Positions 1 through 5,680 of a DNA stretch of 5,708 bases are shown piece after piece. Each line of letters begins with the position of its first letter. Positions within the stretch are counted from its first letter, which is position 1. The notes under the pieces are model-generated. The model ran no database searches. It saw only the letters and a program-made list of their open reading frames with translations, and was not told the origin of the DNA. The stretch comes from Methanobacteriota archaeon. Its GTDB lineage: Archaea > Thermoplasmatota > E2 > DHVEG-1. The DNA lies in NCBI GenBank assembly GCA_903930505.1, contig CAIYYQ010000235.1, positions 1 to 5,708 on the forward strand, given 5' to 3'. A program made the position numbers and the translations under genes.

Positions 1-3000
1 CACAACCCCATCCTGGCGTCGAGGAATTATACGTACCATCCACAGAGACGACAACCGGTTTAATCAGGGCAGTTGTACTATCTGTTCCTCTATTACCAAC
101 ACTGTCAATTACCGTGAGAGTAACGGTATGCGTCCCACTATTTGCGTAAATATAAGACGGATTTTGAACGGTGGAATTTGTTCCATCACCGAAATCCCAC
201 AACCAAGTATAAGGTATTAGGCCACCTTCTGCAGATCCTGTGAATTGAACTGATTCCCCAACTCCTTTAATATATGGTCCATGTGCATCTATGTTAAGCA
301 TGATAGTTGCTATAGTTGTATTTGTTTCTGTATTACTTGCACTGTCAGTAACAGTTAGTGTCACATTGTAGATTCCACTATTGAGATAGGTGTGCATTGG
401 ATTTTGGAGTGCTGAGGTGTTGCCATCACCGAAATCCCATGTCCAATTATATGGTGGACTTCCTCCTTGAATTGTCTCAGAAAATTGGATTGGCTCACCA
501 GCTATCCCTGTGTAAGGTCCATGAGCATCAACATATAGTATAGTGGTCACTGTTGTTGTATCATTCGCCGTGTTTCCTAAGCTATCTATCACGGTTAATG
601 TAACTGGAAATACGTCAAGGTGGAGATAAATATGCGTTGGATTTTGTTCGGTTGAAATAGTTCCATCGCCGAAATCCCAAGTCCAATTATATGGGAAATT
701 TCCTCCTTGAGCACTTCCAATAAATTGGATTGGTTCTCCAATTGTTCCTATGTACGGACCATGGGCATCAACAAGCAATACATTGGTAATAATTACTGTC
801 ACCGTTTTGATTACGATTGTTCCCAAAGTATCAACCACGATCAGGGAGATATCATATGTTCCTGACCACTTATAGGAATGAATCGGATTTTGCTCGCAAG
901 AACTAGTTCTATCACCGAAATTCCACAACCACATGTAAGGAGAAACTCCGCCAATGACTGAACTTGCGAACTGGATCGGTATACCACAATATCCTATATA
1001 GGGTTCGGCGTTGACGATCATTGGGGTATCAATCGTTATATAAATTGTATCAGTAACGGCAATGTCTTCGTGATCGGTAACTGTGAGAGTAATCATGTAT
1101 CTCCCAACTTGGGTATATACATGTGTAGCATTCTGTTCGTAGGGGATTGTTCCATCACCCAAATCCCATGTCCAATTATAGGGAGATATCCCGCGATCTG
1201 CAGATCCAGTGAATGATATTAAATCACCAATATACCCATAATTCAACGAGCTTTGTGCGCATACGTAAAAACAAGCAGAACCGAGGGGATAGGGATGAAT
1301 TAATGGATAAGCATCAAAATAATAGTACCATGAATCAACGATCCCGTCACTACCAGGGATATCCTGGTCTGGACCATGAAACTCATCATATGCTTCCTCA
1401 CTAGGTTCATCAAAATCACTCCAGTAATTCCCCTCCAAAAGCGAGCTATTATACCACATATTATTAGAGGAAGGATCATACGCATTCACATCATTATCAA
1501 TGAAATTATTATGATAAAGAAGATTATTACGACCACCCCAATATCCTGAGAGATCTGGATATATACATACACCATACGCTATATTTCTCAGAAGGATATT
1601 ATCGACAACAGTATTATTATTCGAACGAAATGCAATGTTAATCCCGTTTCCGTTTCTTTCAACTCGATTGCCAATGATTAGATTTTGTGAAGAATAGAAG
1701 CAGAGTATACCTGCTCCATCACCAGCTGCATAACCATAATTCTGAATTGTGTTATTTTCAATAGTATTACAGGAAGTTCCCCAGAAAAAAACAATGCCTG
1801 TATATGTATCTGTGTTGCTACCTGTAAATATATTATCTTGGATTACGATATGATCAGAATTTTCTGTATAGATCCCATTGCATGGTCCATAAAATATATT
1901 GTTTTGAACACTGTTTTTCGAAGTGTAAACGAAATAAATCCCATTACCACCAACACGACATTGAAATATATTTTCATCGATCATTGTCTCCATTGCATTT
2001 GACATGCCGATTCCCACTGCGACATCAAAAAACCGGTTTCCTGTGATATGGTTTCGGTCACTGGAAATAAAGATTGCAGAATCAAAGGACATCCAATCTG
2101 AATTTAATCCTGTACGGCGAAAAGTAAATCCTTCTATTGTTACGTCATCCGTAGCAATTGTGATAATGATATGCGCGGTATATCCACCGTCGATAAATGT
2201 GGTATCTCGGTTTTCACCAAGAAGATGCAATGGCCTGTCGATTTTCACTAATTGTTGGTAGGTTCCACTGCGGACAAAAACAATGTCGTTTTTCCCTGAG
2301 ACATTCACTGCATCTTGAATCATGGTAAAATCAACGCCGGGGCCGCTGATTTCACTAACAATATACGTATTCTGGATATTGTTTACGACAATAAGATGAG
2401 AAAAGGTTTTCACAAGACCACCACCGTAGAACACATTCAGACGGAGTGTGTATGTCCCCTCAGGTAATCCTGTGACATCAAAAGAACCTAATATTCCATC
2501 GGTTACTGGTATGGTTGAACTTATGATTTGAGTCCAGGAAGTTGGATTGTAACCAATCCCATATTCAAGATCATAAGATTCAAATAGCGCGCCATTCGCA
2601 GTCCCATAAATAGGCATGATTCCTTTCATATTTGCCCAATCAGAATAGTTAAAGGAGGCTATGGCTGCCTTCACCCGGTTCAATGCATCAGCAGCATTTA
2701 TCCGGAGTCCAATCGGTCTGAAGGAATTTACCGGATCACCGGTCTCCTTAAGAATAGCCTTAATCATCGCTGGTGTAAGACTTGGATCCTGCACAAGAAG
2801 TAACGCAGCAAGCCCTGCAACATGAGGACACGCCATACTCGTCCCACTTGCACGCATGTAATTTTCTCCAATAGTATGCGATCCATCACCGTACATATCA
2901 GTTCCATTTGCTCTCAAAGAAAGAATATCCACCCCAGGGGCACAGACTGCAACCTGATCACCCCAGTTCGTGAAATAAGCTTGTGTATCATACGGATCAA

Positions 3001-4348
3001 CCGCAGCAACTGTAATCACCTCATCAATATTCTGCGGGCTGTAATACTGCACATTATCCTGGCTGTTCCCCGCAGCAAATACGGCGACACATCCAAGATC
3101 ATCCACGATATAATGCATGACATCATCATATATCGGATCAGAAGGAACTCGTGTACCTATTCCCCAGCTGTTGCTTAATACTTGGGCACCATTCTCTGCA
3201 GCCCAAACTAGTGCATCAAGAAGCGTATCTGTCAGACCGCTTCCATAATGATCAAGAGCTTTGACTGCCATAATCTGGCAATGCCAATTTATTCCAACAA
3301 CACCAAGATTGTTATTTCCAACTGCAGCAATCGTCCCTGCGCAATGCGTCCCATGACCCATATCATCCATCGGATCACTATCAGGTTGAGGAGCATCATG
3401 GCTTATGCCTACAAAATCAGCACCATAAATATTATCGACAAACCCATCGTGATCATCATCAACACCGTTGTTCGGGATTTCATCAGGGTTAATCCACATA
3501 TTTCCTTGGAGATCAGGGTGATTGTAATCAACACCAGTATCCACAACAGCAACTACAACATCATGGGAGCCAGTAGTTACATCCCATGCGCGACTCATTT
3601 CAATTTGGTGTAACCCCCACATATCAGGGTATGACTGCCCCCAACTCCCGCTTGATTGATAATACGGATCATTTGGTTCAAGATAGGCATGCATAATATA
3701 GTTCGGCTGTGCTGTTTCCACCAACGCTGAATGTTTATAGTTTTCCACCTCGGAAAGAACATCTACGTTATTTTCCACAGTTACTTTTACCCACTGAGTA
3801 AGATCGGTTAAACTCTTTTCATCAGCATGTTGTTGAAGGAATGATTGAGCGAAAATCGGTGTCGCAGAATGTACACTGACAAACGAACGGTCAGCTGGGG
3901 CTATCTGCTGACACATTCGTATTGCCTTATCAGGAGATGTAACATCAATACCTTGTTTGAATTTCACAAGAATTTCCCCGGGAACATAATCAGTTGTATC
4001 AAGCGACTTTGAAATGTCTGCGAATGTTTGGGTTGATTTACTTGATGGTGGTTGTATTAATTCTTTTGATACGTCAAGAAATGAAGAAGGTGCTGCTGCT
4101 TTTGTTTCTGATGGTTTCTCCTCGGTTATTTGAGGTAATGGTAATTCTTTTTCTGTTGCTGTTCCTGTGGTTATTTTTTCTGGGTTCAGCGTTTTCGGTT
4201 CATTTATGCTAAGTTGAGGTGTTCCTTTGGTTATGCCTGCGGTTATAGGGATTGCAGTGAGGATCATTAATGCAATAAAAGATATCGCAATGAGCTGTGT
4301 ACCAAGACCGGCCTTCAACAATTTAAATTCTTTTTTATGTTTCATCAT
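1..4348 (-). CDS. Secreted multidomain subtilisin-like (S8) protease with beta-helix and PKD domains, 3' end outside window
   Basis: This is a serine endopeptidase of the subtilase family, expected to act outside the cell on proteins or peptides. I read the frame codon by codon from the ATG at 4348 to the left edge and found 1449 codons without a stop or frameshift. Residues 1-9 are basic (MMKHKKEFK) and 17-38 hydrophobic, giving a signal peptide. Residues 40-115 are a T/E/P/K-rich linker. Residues 121-225 (VPGEILVKFK to AQPNYIMHAYLEPNDPYY) resemble a fervidolysin-type prodomain. The S8 domain (about 236-560) has D270, H332, N428 and S504. An Ig-like domain (571-657), a NosD-like beta-helix (669-1024) and five PKD domains (1030-1429) follow, then SVDGTYNSSTPGWG, typical of the start of another beta-helix. 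The start is set by GGGAGG six bases upstream; a second ATG follows directly, and a stop lies upstream in frame at 4388-4390. Subtilase identity is firm. Substrate and surface anchoring are unknown because the C-terminus is missing. Confidence 0.97.
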   Translation of the reverse strand, partial: MMKHKKEFKLLKAGLGTQLIAISFIALMILTAIPITAGITKGTPQLSINEPKTLNPEKITTGTATEKELPLPQITEEKPSETKAAAPSSFLDVSKELIQPPSSKSTQTFADISKSLDTTDYVPGEILVKFKQGIDVTSPDKAIRMCQQIAPADRSFVSVHSATPIFAQSFLQQHADEKSLTDLTQWVKVTVENNVDVLSEVENYKHSALVETAQPNYIMHAYLEPNDPYYQSSGSWGQSYPDMWGLHQIEMSRAWDVTTGSHDVVVAVVDTGVDYNHPDLQGNMWINPDEIPNNGVDDDHDGFVDNIYGADFVGISHDAPQPDSDPMDDMGHGTHCAGTIAAVGNNNLGVVGINWHCQIMAVKALDHYGSGLTDTLLDALVWAAENGAQVLSNSWGIGTRVPSDPIYDDVMHYIVDDLGCVAVFAAGNSQDNVQYYSPQNIDEVITVAAVDPYDTQAYFTNWGDQVAVCAPGVDILSLRANGTDMYGDGSHTIGENYMRASGTSMACPHVAGLAALLLVQDPSLTPAMIKAILKETGDPVNSFRPIGLRINAADALNRVKAAIASFNYSDWANMKGIMPIYGTANGALFESYDLEYGIGYNPTSWTQIISSTIPVTDGILGSFDVTGLPEGTYTLRLNVFYGGGLVKTFSHLIVVNNIQNTYIVSEISGPGVDFTMIQDAVNVSGKNDIVFVRSGTYQQLVKIDRPLHLLGENRDTTFIDGGYTAHIIITIATDDVTIEGFTFRRTGLNSDWMSFDSAIFISSDRNHITGNRFFDVAVGIGMSNAMETMIDENIFQCRVGGNGIYFVYTSKNSVQNNIFYGPCNGIYTENSDHIVIQDNIFTGSNTDTYTGIVFFWGTSCNTIENNTIQNYGYAAGDGAGILCFYSSQNLIIGNRVERNGNGINIAFRSNNNTVVDNILLRNIAYGVCIYPDLSGYWGGRNNLLYHNNFIDNDVNAYDPSSNNMWYNSSLLEGNYWSDFDEPSEEAYDEFHGPDQDIPGSDGIVDSWYYYFDAYPLIHPYPLGSACFYVCAQSSLNYGYIGDLISFTGSADRGISPYNWTWDLGDGTIPYEQNATHVYTQVGRYMITLTVTDHEDIAVTDTIYITIDTPMIVNAEPYIGYCGIPIQFASSVIGGVSPYMWLWNFGDRTSSCEQNPIHSYKWSGTYDISLIVVDTLGTIVIKTVTVIITNVLLVDAHGPYIGTIGEPIQFIGSAQGGNFPYNWTWDFGDGTISTEQNPTHIYLHLDVFPVTLTVIDSLGNTANDTTTVTTILYVDAHGPYTGIAGEPIQFSETIQGGSPPYNWTWDFGDGNTSALQNPMHTYLNSGIYNVTLTVTDSASNTETNTTIATIMLNIDAHGPYIKGVGESVQFTGSAEGGLIPYTWLWDFGDGTNSTVQNPSYIYANSGTHTVTLTVIDSVGNRGTDSTTALIKPVVVSVDGTYNSSTPGWGC
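62..1261 (-). repeat. Five tandem PKD domains in exact 240-bp register
   Basis: Five consecutive PKD (polycystic kidney disease-type, Ig-like beta-sandwich) repeats occupy residues 1030-1429. Each is exactly 80 codons long: 1022-1261, 782-1021, 542-781, 302-541 and 62-301 on the window. Each carries the signature PY-W-x-W-(D/N)-(F/L)-GD followed by QN and a final T-(L/I)-x-V-x-D strand. Units 1, 3, 4 and 5 have WDLGDG or WDFGDG; unit 2 has the divergent WNFGDR. Units 3-5 share the linker DAHGPY and are visibly more alike, with long near-identical DNA stretches at 421-480 and 661-720. PKD domains usually act as spacers or as polymer- or protein-binding modules in secreted hydrolases. The repetition is coding, not a mobile or CRISPR repeat. 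Confidence 0.93.
1277..2344 (-). other. NosD/pectate-lyase-like right-handed beta-helix domain (residues 669-1024)
   Basis: The segment opens with a typical leader for surface beta-helix modules (FTMIQDAVNV, then VRSGTYQQLV and LHLLGENRDTTFIDGG at about 674-722). It continues with coils of 22-31 residues, each carrying an Asn before a hydrophobic turn: N771, N793, N817, N839, N866, N894, N917 and N948 (for example ENIFQ, NNIFYG, DNIFTG, ENNTIQ). This regular ladder indicates a parallel beta-helix. The end of the domain has the family-typical tail GNYWSDFDEPSEEAYDEFHG followed by PDQDIPGSDGIVDSWYY (about 973-1006). In related archaeal proteins such domains are thought to bind or process polysaccharide or to act as surface scaffolds. 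No catalytic residues for a lyase can be assigned here, so a binding or structural role is my inference. Confidence 0.85.
2669..3643 (-). other. Peptidase S8 catalytic domain (residues about 236-560)
   Basis: The complete subtilase catalytic core is present. The aspartate block is VVDTGVDYNHPDL (D270), the histidine block GHGTHCAGT (H332), the oxyanion asparagine block FAAGNS (N428) and the serine block ASGTSMACPHVAG (S504). Between D270 and H332 there is an acidic insertion, residues 294-312, with the pattern D297-x-D299-x-D301-G-x-x-D305. This looks like an EF-hand-type calcium loop and is common in thermitase/KP43-like subtilases, so calcium-dependent stability is a reasonable inference. 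Cysteines 336 and 507 sit next to catalytic residues, as in many family members. The domain closes with the helix INAADALNRV around 550-559. All key residues are intact, so the enzyme should be active. Confidence 0.95.
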
Positions 4349-4354
4349 TTTATG

Positions 4355-4360
4355 CCTCCC
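4355..4360 (-). promoter_or_regulatory. Shine-Dalgarno site of the protease gene
   Basis: On the minus strand GGGAGG precedes the first ATG (4348) by six bases and the adjacent second ATG (4345) by nine. It matches the anti-Shine-Dalgarno core and supports initiation at one of these two codons. Together with the signal peptide that follows, this fixes the protein start. Confidence 0.8.
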
Positions 4361-4368
4361 GATTATAT

Positions 4369-4381
4369 GTGAATATATCAC
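4369..4381. promoter_or_regulatory. Imperfect inverted repeat GTGA-N5-TCAC in the protease leader
   Basis: The sequence GTGAATATATCAC has two perfect 4-base arms around an A/T core. It lies between the Shine-Dalgarno site and the 12-bp palindrome at 4399-4410; the two centres are about 29-30 bp apart, close to three helical turns. It could be a regulator half of a paired operator, but a chance match in A/T-rich DNA is quite possible. Confidence 0.25.
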
Positions 4382-4398
4382 GTCATATTAATAATAAT

Positions 4399-4410
4399 GT
4401 TAACGTTAAC
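4399..4410. promoter_or_regulatory. Perfect 12-bp palindrome, candidate operator
   Basis: GTTAACGTTAAC is a perfect palindrome and also a direct duplication of the palindromic hexamer GTTAAC. It lies about 50 bp upstream of the protease start codon and about 19 bp downstream of the centre of the TATA-like site at 4419-4428. That is where the archaeal transcription start would be expected, a classic place for a repressor to block initiation. The symmetry is directly visible; the operator role is inference. Confidence 0.4.
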
Positions 4411-4418
4411 TTTTGTAG

Positions 4419-4428
4419 TTTAAATATT
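4419..4428 (-). promoter_or_regulatory. Candidate TATA box of the protease gene
   Basis: On the minus strand this reads AATATTTAAA, close to the archaeal TATA consensus (TTTAWATA), and is preceded by an A-rich stretch (CAAATAAA) that could serve as the TFB recognition element. Transcription would then begin about 25 bases downstream near 4398, giving a leader of roughly 50 bases containing the Shine-Dalgarno site. A/T-rich context makes single assignments uncertain. Confidence 0.4.
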
Positions 4429-4439
4429 TTATTTGAAAA

Positions 4440-4667
4440 GATTCGAACAAAACACAGTATTTTGAATTTTAGGAGATCAACCCTCTCCATACTTTCCTTC
4501 AAGCCTCCCCAATTTGCTCCCTCGAACTCGTGAACTTAGCGCTCTAATTCTTTATCTCCTCTTGCTGCATGACGAAGACATGCATGCGTATATATTTGTC
4601 ATTCCTAGTATATAAAAATATCGAATTTTATAATTAAAAAAAGTTCAATTCATCTCATAGTATCGAT
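4440..4667. other. Non-coding A/T-rich intergenic stretch with small hairpins
   Basis: No open frame with a credible start and ribosome site is visible on either strand; minus-strand frames starting near 4587 stop after 9-14 codons. Two short stem-loops can be drawn. At 4567-4583 GCATG pairs with CATGC, with one more internal C-G pair. At 4472-4488 GGAGA pairs with TCTCC around a 7-base loop. Neither is followed by a T-run that would make a clear terminator. The stretch may be the long leader of the protease gene or simple intergenic DNA. Confidence 0.5.
4609..4616 (-). promoter_or_regulatory. Consensus archaeal TATA box facing the protease gene
   Basis: The minus strand reads TTTATATA, an exact match to the classical archaeal TATA box. 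A start about 25 bases downstream would fall near 4587, at the GCATG stem-loop. A transcript from here would have a leader of about 240 bases before the protease ATG, or would be a separate small RNA. It is an alternative or additional promoter to the site at 4419-4428. The complement also resembles a plus-strand TATA (TATATAAA), but there is no gene to the right on that strand. Confidence 0.3.
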
Positions 4668-4714
4668 AAAAAAAATTATTTTATAAAAAAGGAAAAAGAG
4701 AGAAGAGGAAAAGG
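4668..4714 (-). terminator. Pyrimidine/T-rich terminator region after the regulator gene
   Basis: Downstream of the regulator stop, the minus strand becomes a 30-base uninterrupted pyrimidine tract (4685-4714, including T6), then an A/T spacer and a T8 run at 4668-4675. Another T7 lies at 4636-4642. Archaeal RNA polymerase terminates on such T-rich stretches without needing a hairpin, so this is the likely end of the membrane-protein and regulator transcript. The exact end point cannot be read from sequence. Confidence 0.55.
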
Positions 4715-4867
4715 CACATCGTTCTTTCTCCATTCTGCGTGCTCCACCCGTAGTGGTTAGAATTAAGTCTCGATAAGAGAAACGAACAAGTCGCTATCAA
4801 TTGAGAAGAACCAGCCACGTTATTGACTGGTACAACCGCGGTGACATTGAAGCAGAAAAACATTGGT
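4715..4867. other. Structured non-coding segment or decayed gene between regulator stop and T-tract
   Basis: This 153-base stretch is less A/T-rich than the DNA to its left and has several inverted repeats. ATTCT (4732-4736) pairs with AGAAT (4759-4763) and encloses CCAC (4744-4747) pairing with GTGG (4753-4756). ACCAG (4810-4814) pairs with CTGGT (4827-4831). ACCGCGGT (4835-4842) is a perfect 8-bp palindrome. It would form the 3' untranslated part of the regulator transcript. A minus-strand frame of 68 codons (4681-4887) crosses it and overlaps the regulator end, but has no recognisable product and its last residues merely translate the pyrimidine tract. It may be a small RNA, a 3' UTR or a gene remnant. 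Confidence 0.4.
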
Positions 4868-5389
4868 TTACGGGATACGAAAATCATCAGCCCAGGTTTC
4901 TTTGAATCTCTTCAATACTTTCGATGGATTGTACTGAACTAAAAACCGAATAAGCTCCTTTTCATTAGCCAAAATATACCCGACATCTTCTTCAGATTTC
5001 TGCAGACAAATAACATGATTTTTTACCAGTTTCTCAAGATGATAGGTCAACGTTGAAGGCGCGAGGTTGAAATTTTTTAAAATATCTTTATGTTTTGCAC
5101 AAGGATGATCCAGAAGAAAAAGGACGATCCGTAACGGTGTTTCTTGTCGTAACACCCCTAAGAGTTTTCGATCTCGGGTACTGATCCGATCCTTGAGGTA
5201 ATAGCGTTTAAACCCTCCTTCTTTGACAATTGCGATAAGATCATTCTGTTCAAGAAAAAGGGTATGATAATCCACCAGCGGCACACTCAGATGAAGGAGT
5301 TCCGCGATGGTACTCAGATTTAACCCGGGATGTGCAGCAATCAGACGATAAATTTTTTGTCGGGTATCCAAATCAAAAACATCGGTCAT
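4868..5389 (-). CDS. Tandem winged helix-turn-helix transcriptional regulator
   Basis: The 173-residue cytoplasmic protein contains two winged helix-turn-helix domains and is a probable DNA-binding transcription regulator of the ArsR/MarR-like archaeal type. Domain 1 spans about residues 7-66: helices around RQKIYRLIAAHPGLNLSTIAELL, recognition helix VPLVDYHTLFLEQ, and a basic wing EGGFKRYYLKD. Domain 2 spans about 72-152: LRIVLFLLDHPCAKHKDILKNF, recognition helix APSTLTYHLEKLVKN, then a wing ending GYILANEKE. The repeated YHxxxLxxxxLI pattern shows the two are internally related. No ligand-binding or metal-binding domain is visible. The ATG at 5389 lies six bases after the stop of the upstream membrane-protein gene, and AGGT at 5394-5397 is its ribosome site. 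Its target is unknown; autoregulation, or control of the downstream protease, is possible but unproven. The gene is complete. Confidence 0.9.
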   Translation of the reverse strand: MTDVFDLDTRQKIYRLIAAHPGLNLSTIAELLHLSVPLVDYHTLFLEQNDLIAIVKEGGFKRYYLKDRISTRDRKLLGVLRQETPLRIVLFLLDHPCAKHKDILKNFNLAPSTLTYHLEKLVKNHVICLQKSEEDVGYILANEKELIRFLVQYNPSKVLKRFKETWADDFRIP

Positions 5390-5393
5390 AGCA

Positions 5394-5397
5394 ACCT
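5394..5397 (-). promoter_or_regulatory. Ribosome binding site of the regulator, overlapping the upstream stop codon
   Basis: On the minus strand AGGT lies four bases before the regulator ATG and shares bases with the TAG stop (5396-5398) of the membrane-protein gene. This arrangement suggests translational coupling of the two genes. The match is short, so reinitiation after the upstream stop may matter more than direct binding. Confidence 0.5.
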
Positions 5398-5668
5398 ATC
5401 TCTTCAATGAGGCGATGTACAAGACCAGCAGGATAACCAAATCAAACAACCAGATATAGGTGCTTGACGTCATCGCGGCGATTTCAGGAGAAAACAAACT
5501 GAGACTCAGCAAGATGCTTCTGATGAAAAAAATCAAAAAAACAAAACCGATGAAAAGAAGTTTGATTTTTCGATATTTCCAATAACTCAGCAGCGAAACG
5601 CTACATAACACCATCGAGAAAATCGTCATACAAGCAAAGATAAAAACACGTTCCAGTTCTAGCTCCAT
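5396..5668 (-). CDS. Small three-helix membrane protein paired with the regulator
   Basis: The 90-residue protein is almost entirely hydrophobic, with helices at about residues 7-30, 36-59 and 70-87. The loop between helices 1 and 2 is basic (KYRKIK, 31-36) and the C-terminus ends LKR, while the N-terminus is acidic (MELELE). By the positive-inside rule the N-terminus is outside and the C-terminus in the cytoplasm. There is no signal-peptide cleavage site, catalytic motif or cofactor site. Size, topology and position directly before a winged-helix gene resemble the short membrane proteins (DUF7521-type in haloarchaea) often found beside such regulators; this family link is from memory and tentative. 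It may sense envelope state or tether the regulator. The ATG is supported by GGTGAT six bases upstream. The frame stays open to the right edge, but those 40 bases contain no other in-frame ATG, GTG or TTG. Confidence 0.8.
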   Translation of the reverse strand: MELELERVFIFACMTIFSMVLCSVSLLSYWKYRKIKLLFIGFVFLIFFIRSILLSLSLFSPEIAAMTSSTYIWLFDLVILLVLYIASLKR

Positions 5669-5674
5669 CTCTAC

Positions 5675-5680
5675 ATCACC
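5675..5680 (-). promoter_or_regulatory. Shine-Dalgarno site of the membrane-protein gene
   Basis: On the minus strand GGTGAT, an exact six-base match to the 3' end of archaeal 16S rRNA, precedes the ATG at 5668 by six bases. It decides the start codon. A nearby out-of-frame ATG at 5685 leads to only four codons before a TAG and is not a gene within view. Confidence 0.7.

Noticed and set aside
62..1261. Regular 240-bp repetition considered as a CRISPR array or mobile-element repeat.
   Set aside because: The repeats are far too long for CRISPR, are diverged, remain in frame, and encode PKD domains. No transposase or terminal repeats are present.
1213..4212. Several plus-strand open frames of 63-121 codons, at 1213-1404, 2004-2261, 2822-3178, 3248-3613 and 3994-4212.
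   Set aside because: They lie antisense inside the continuous protease frame, have no recognisable domains or ribosome sites, and their compositions are what complementing that gene would give. A 61-codon minus-strand frame at 1300-1485 is likewise an out-of-frame shadow.
1..4348. Possible frameshift or in-frame stop in the long protease frame.
   Set aside because: I translated every codon from 4348 to the edge and the domains follow in one frame with no stop. The gene is cut only by the window boundary.
4440..4448. GATTCGAAC, which on the minus strand reads GTTCGAATC like a tRNA T-loop.
   Set aside because: Only one base pair could form around the loop and no acceptor, D or anticodon arm can be drawn in the flanking A/T-rich DNA. 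A similar GAGTTCGAGGGAGC nearby fails for the same reason.
4681..4887. A 68-codon minus-strand frame overlapping the end of the regulator gene.
   Set aside because: It has no ribosome site of note, no recognisable motif, and its C-terminal MCLFLFSLFPFL is a translation of the pyrimidine tract. I keep the region as a non-coding candidate only.
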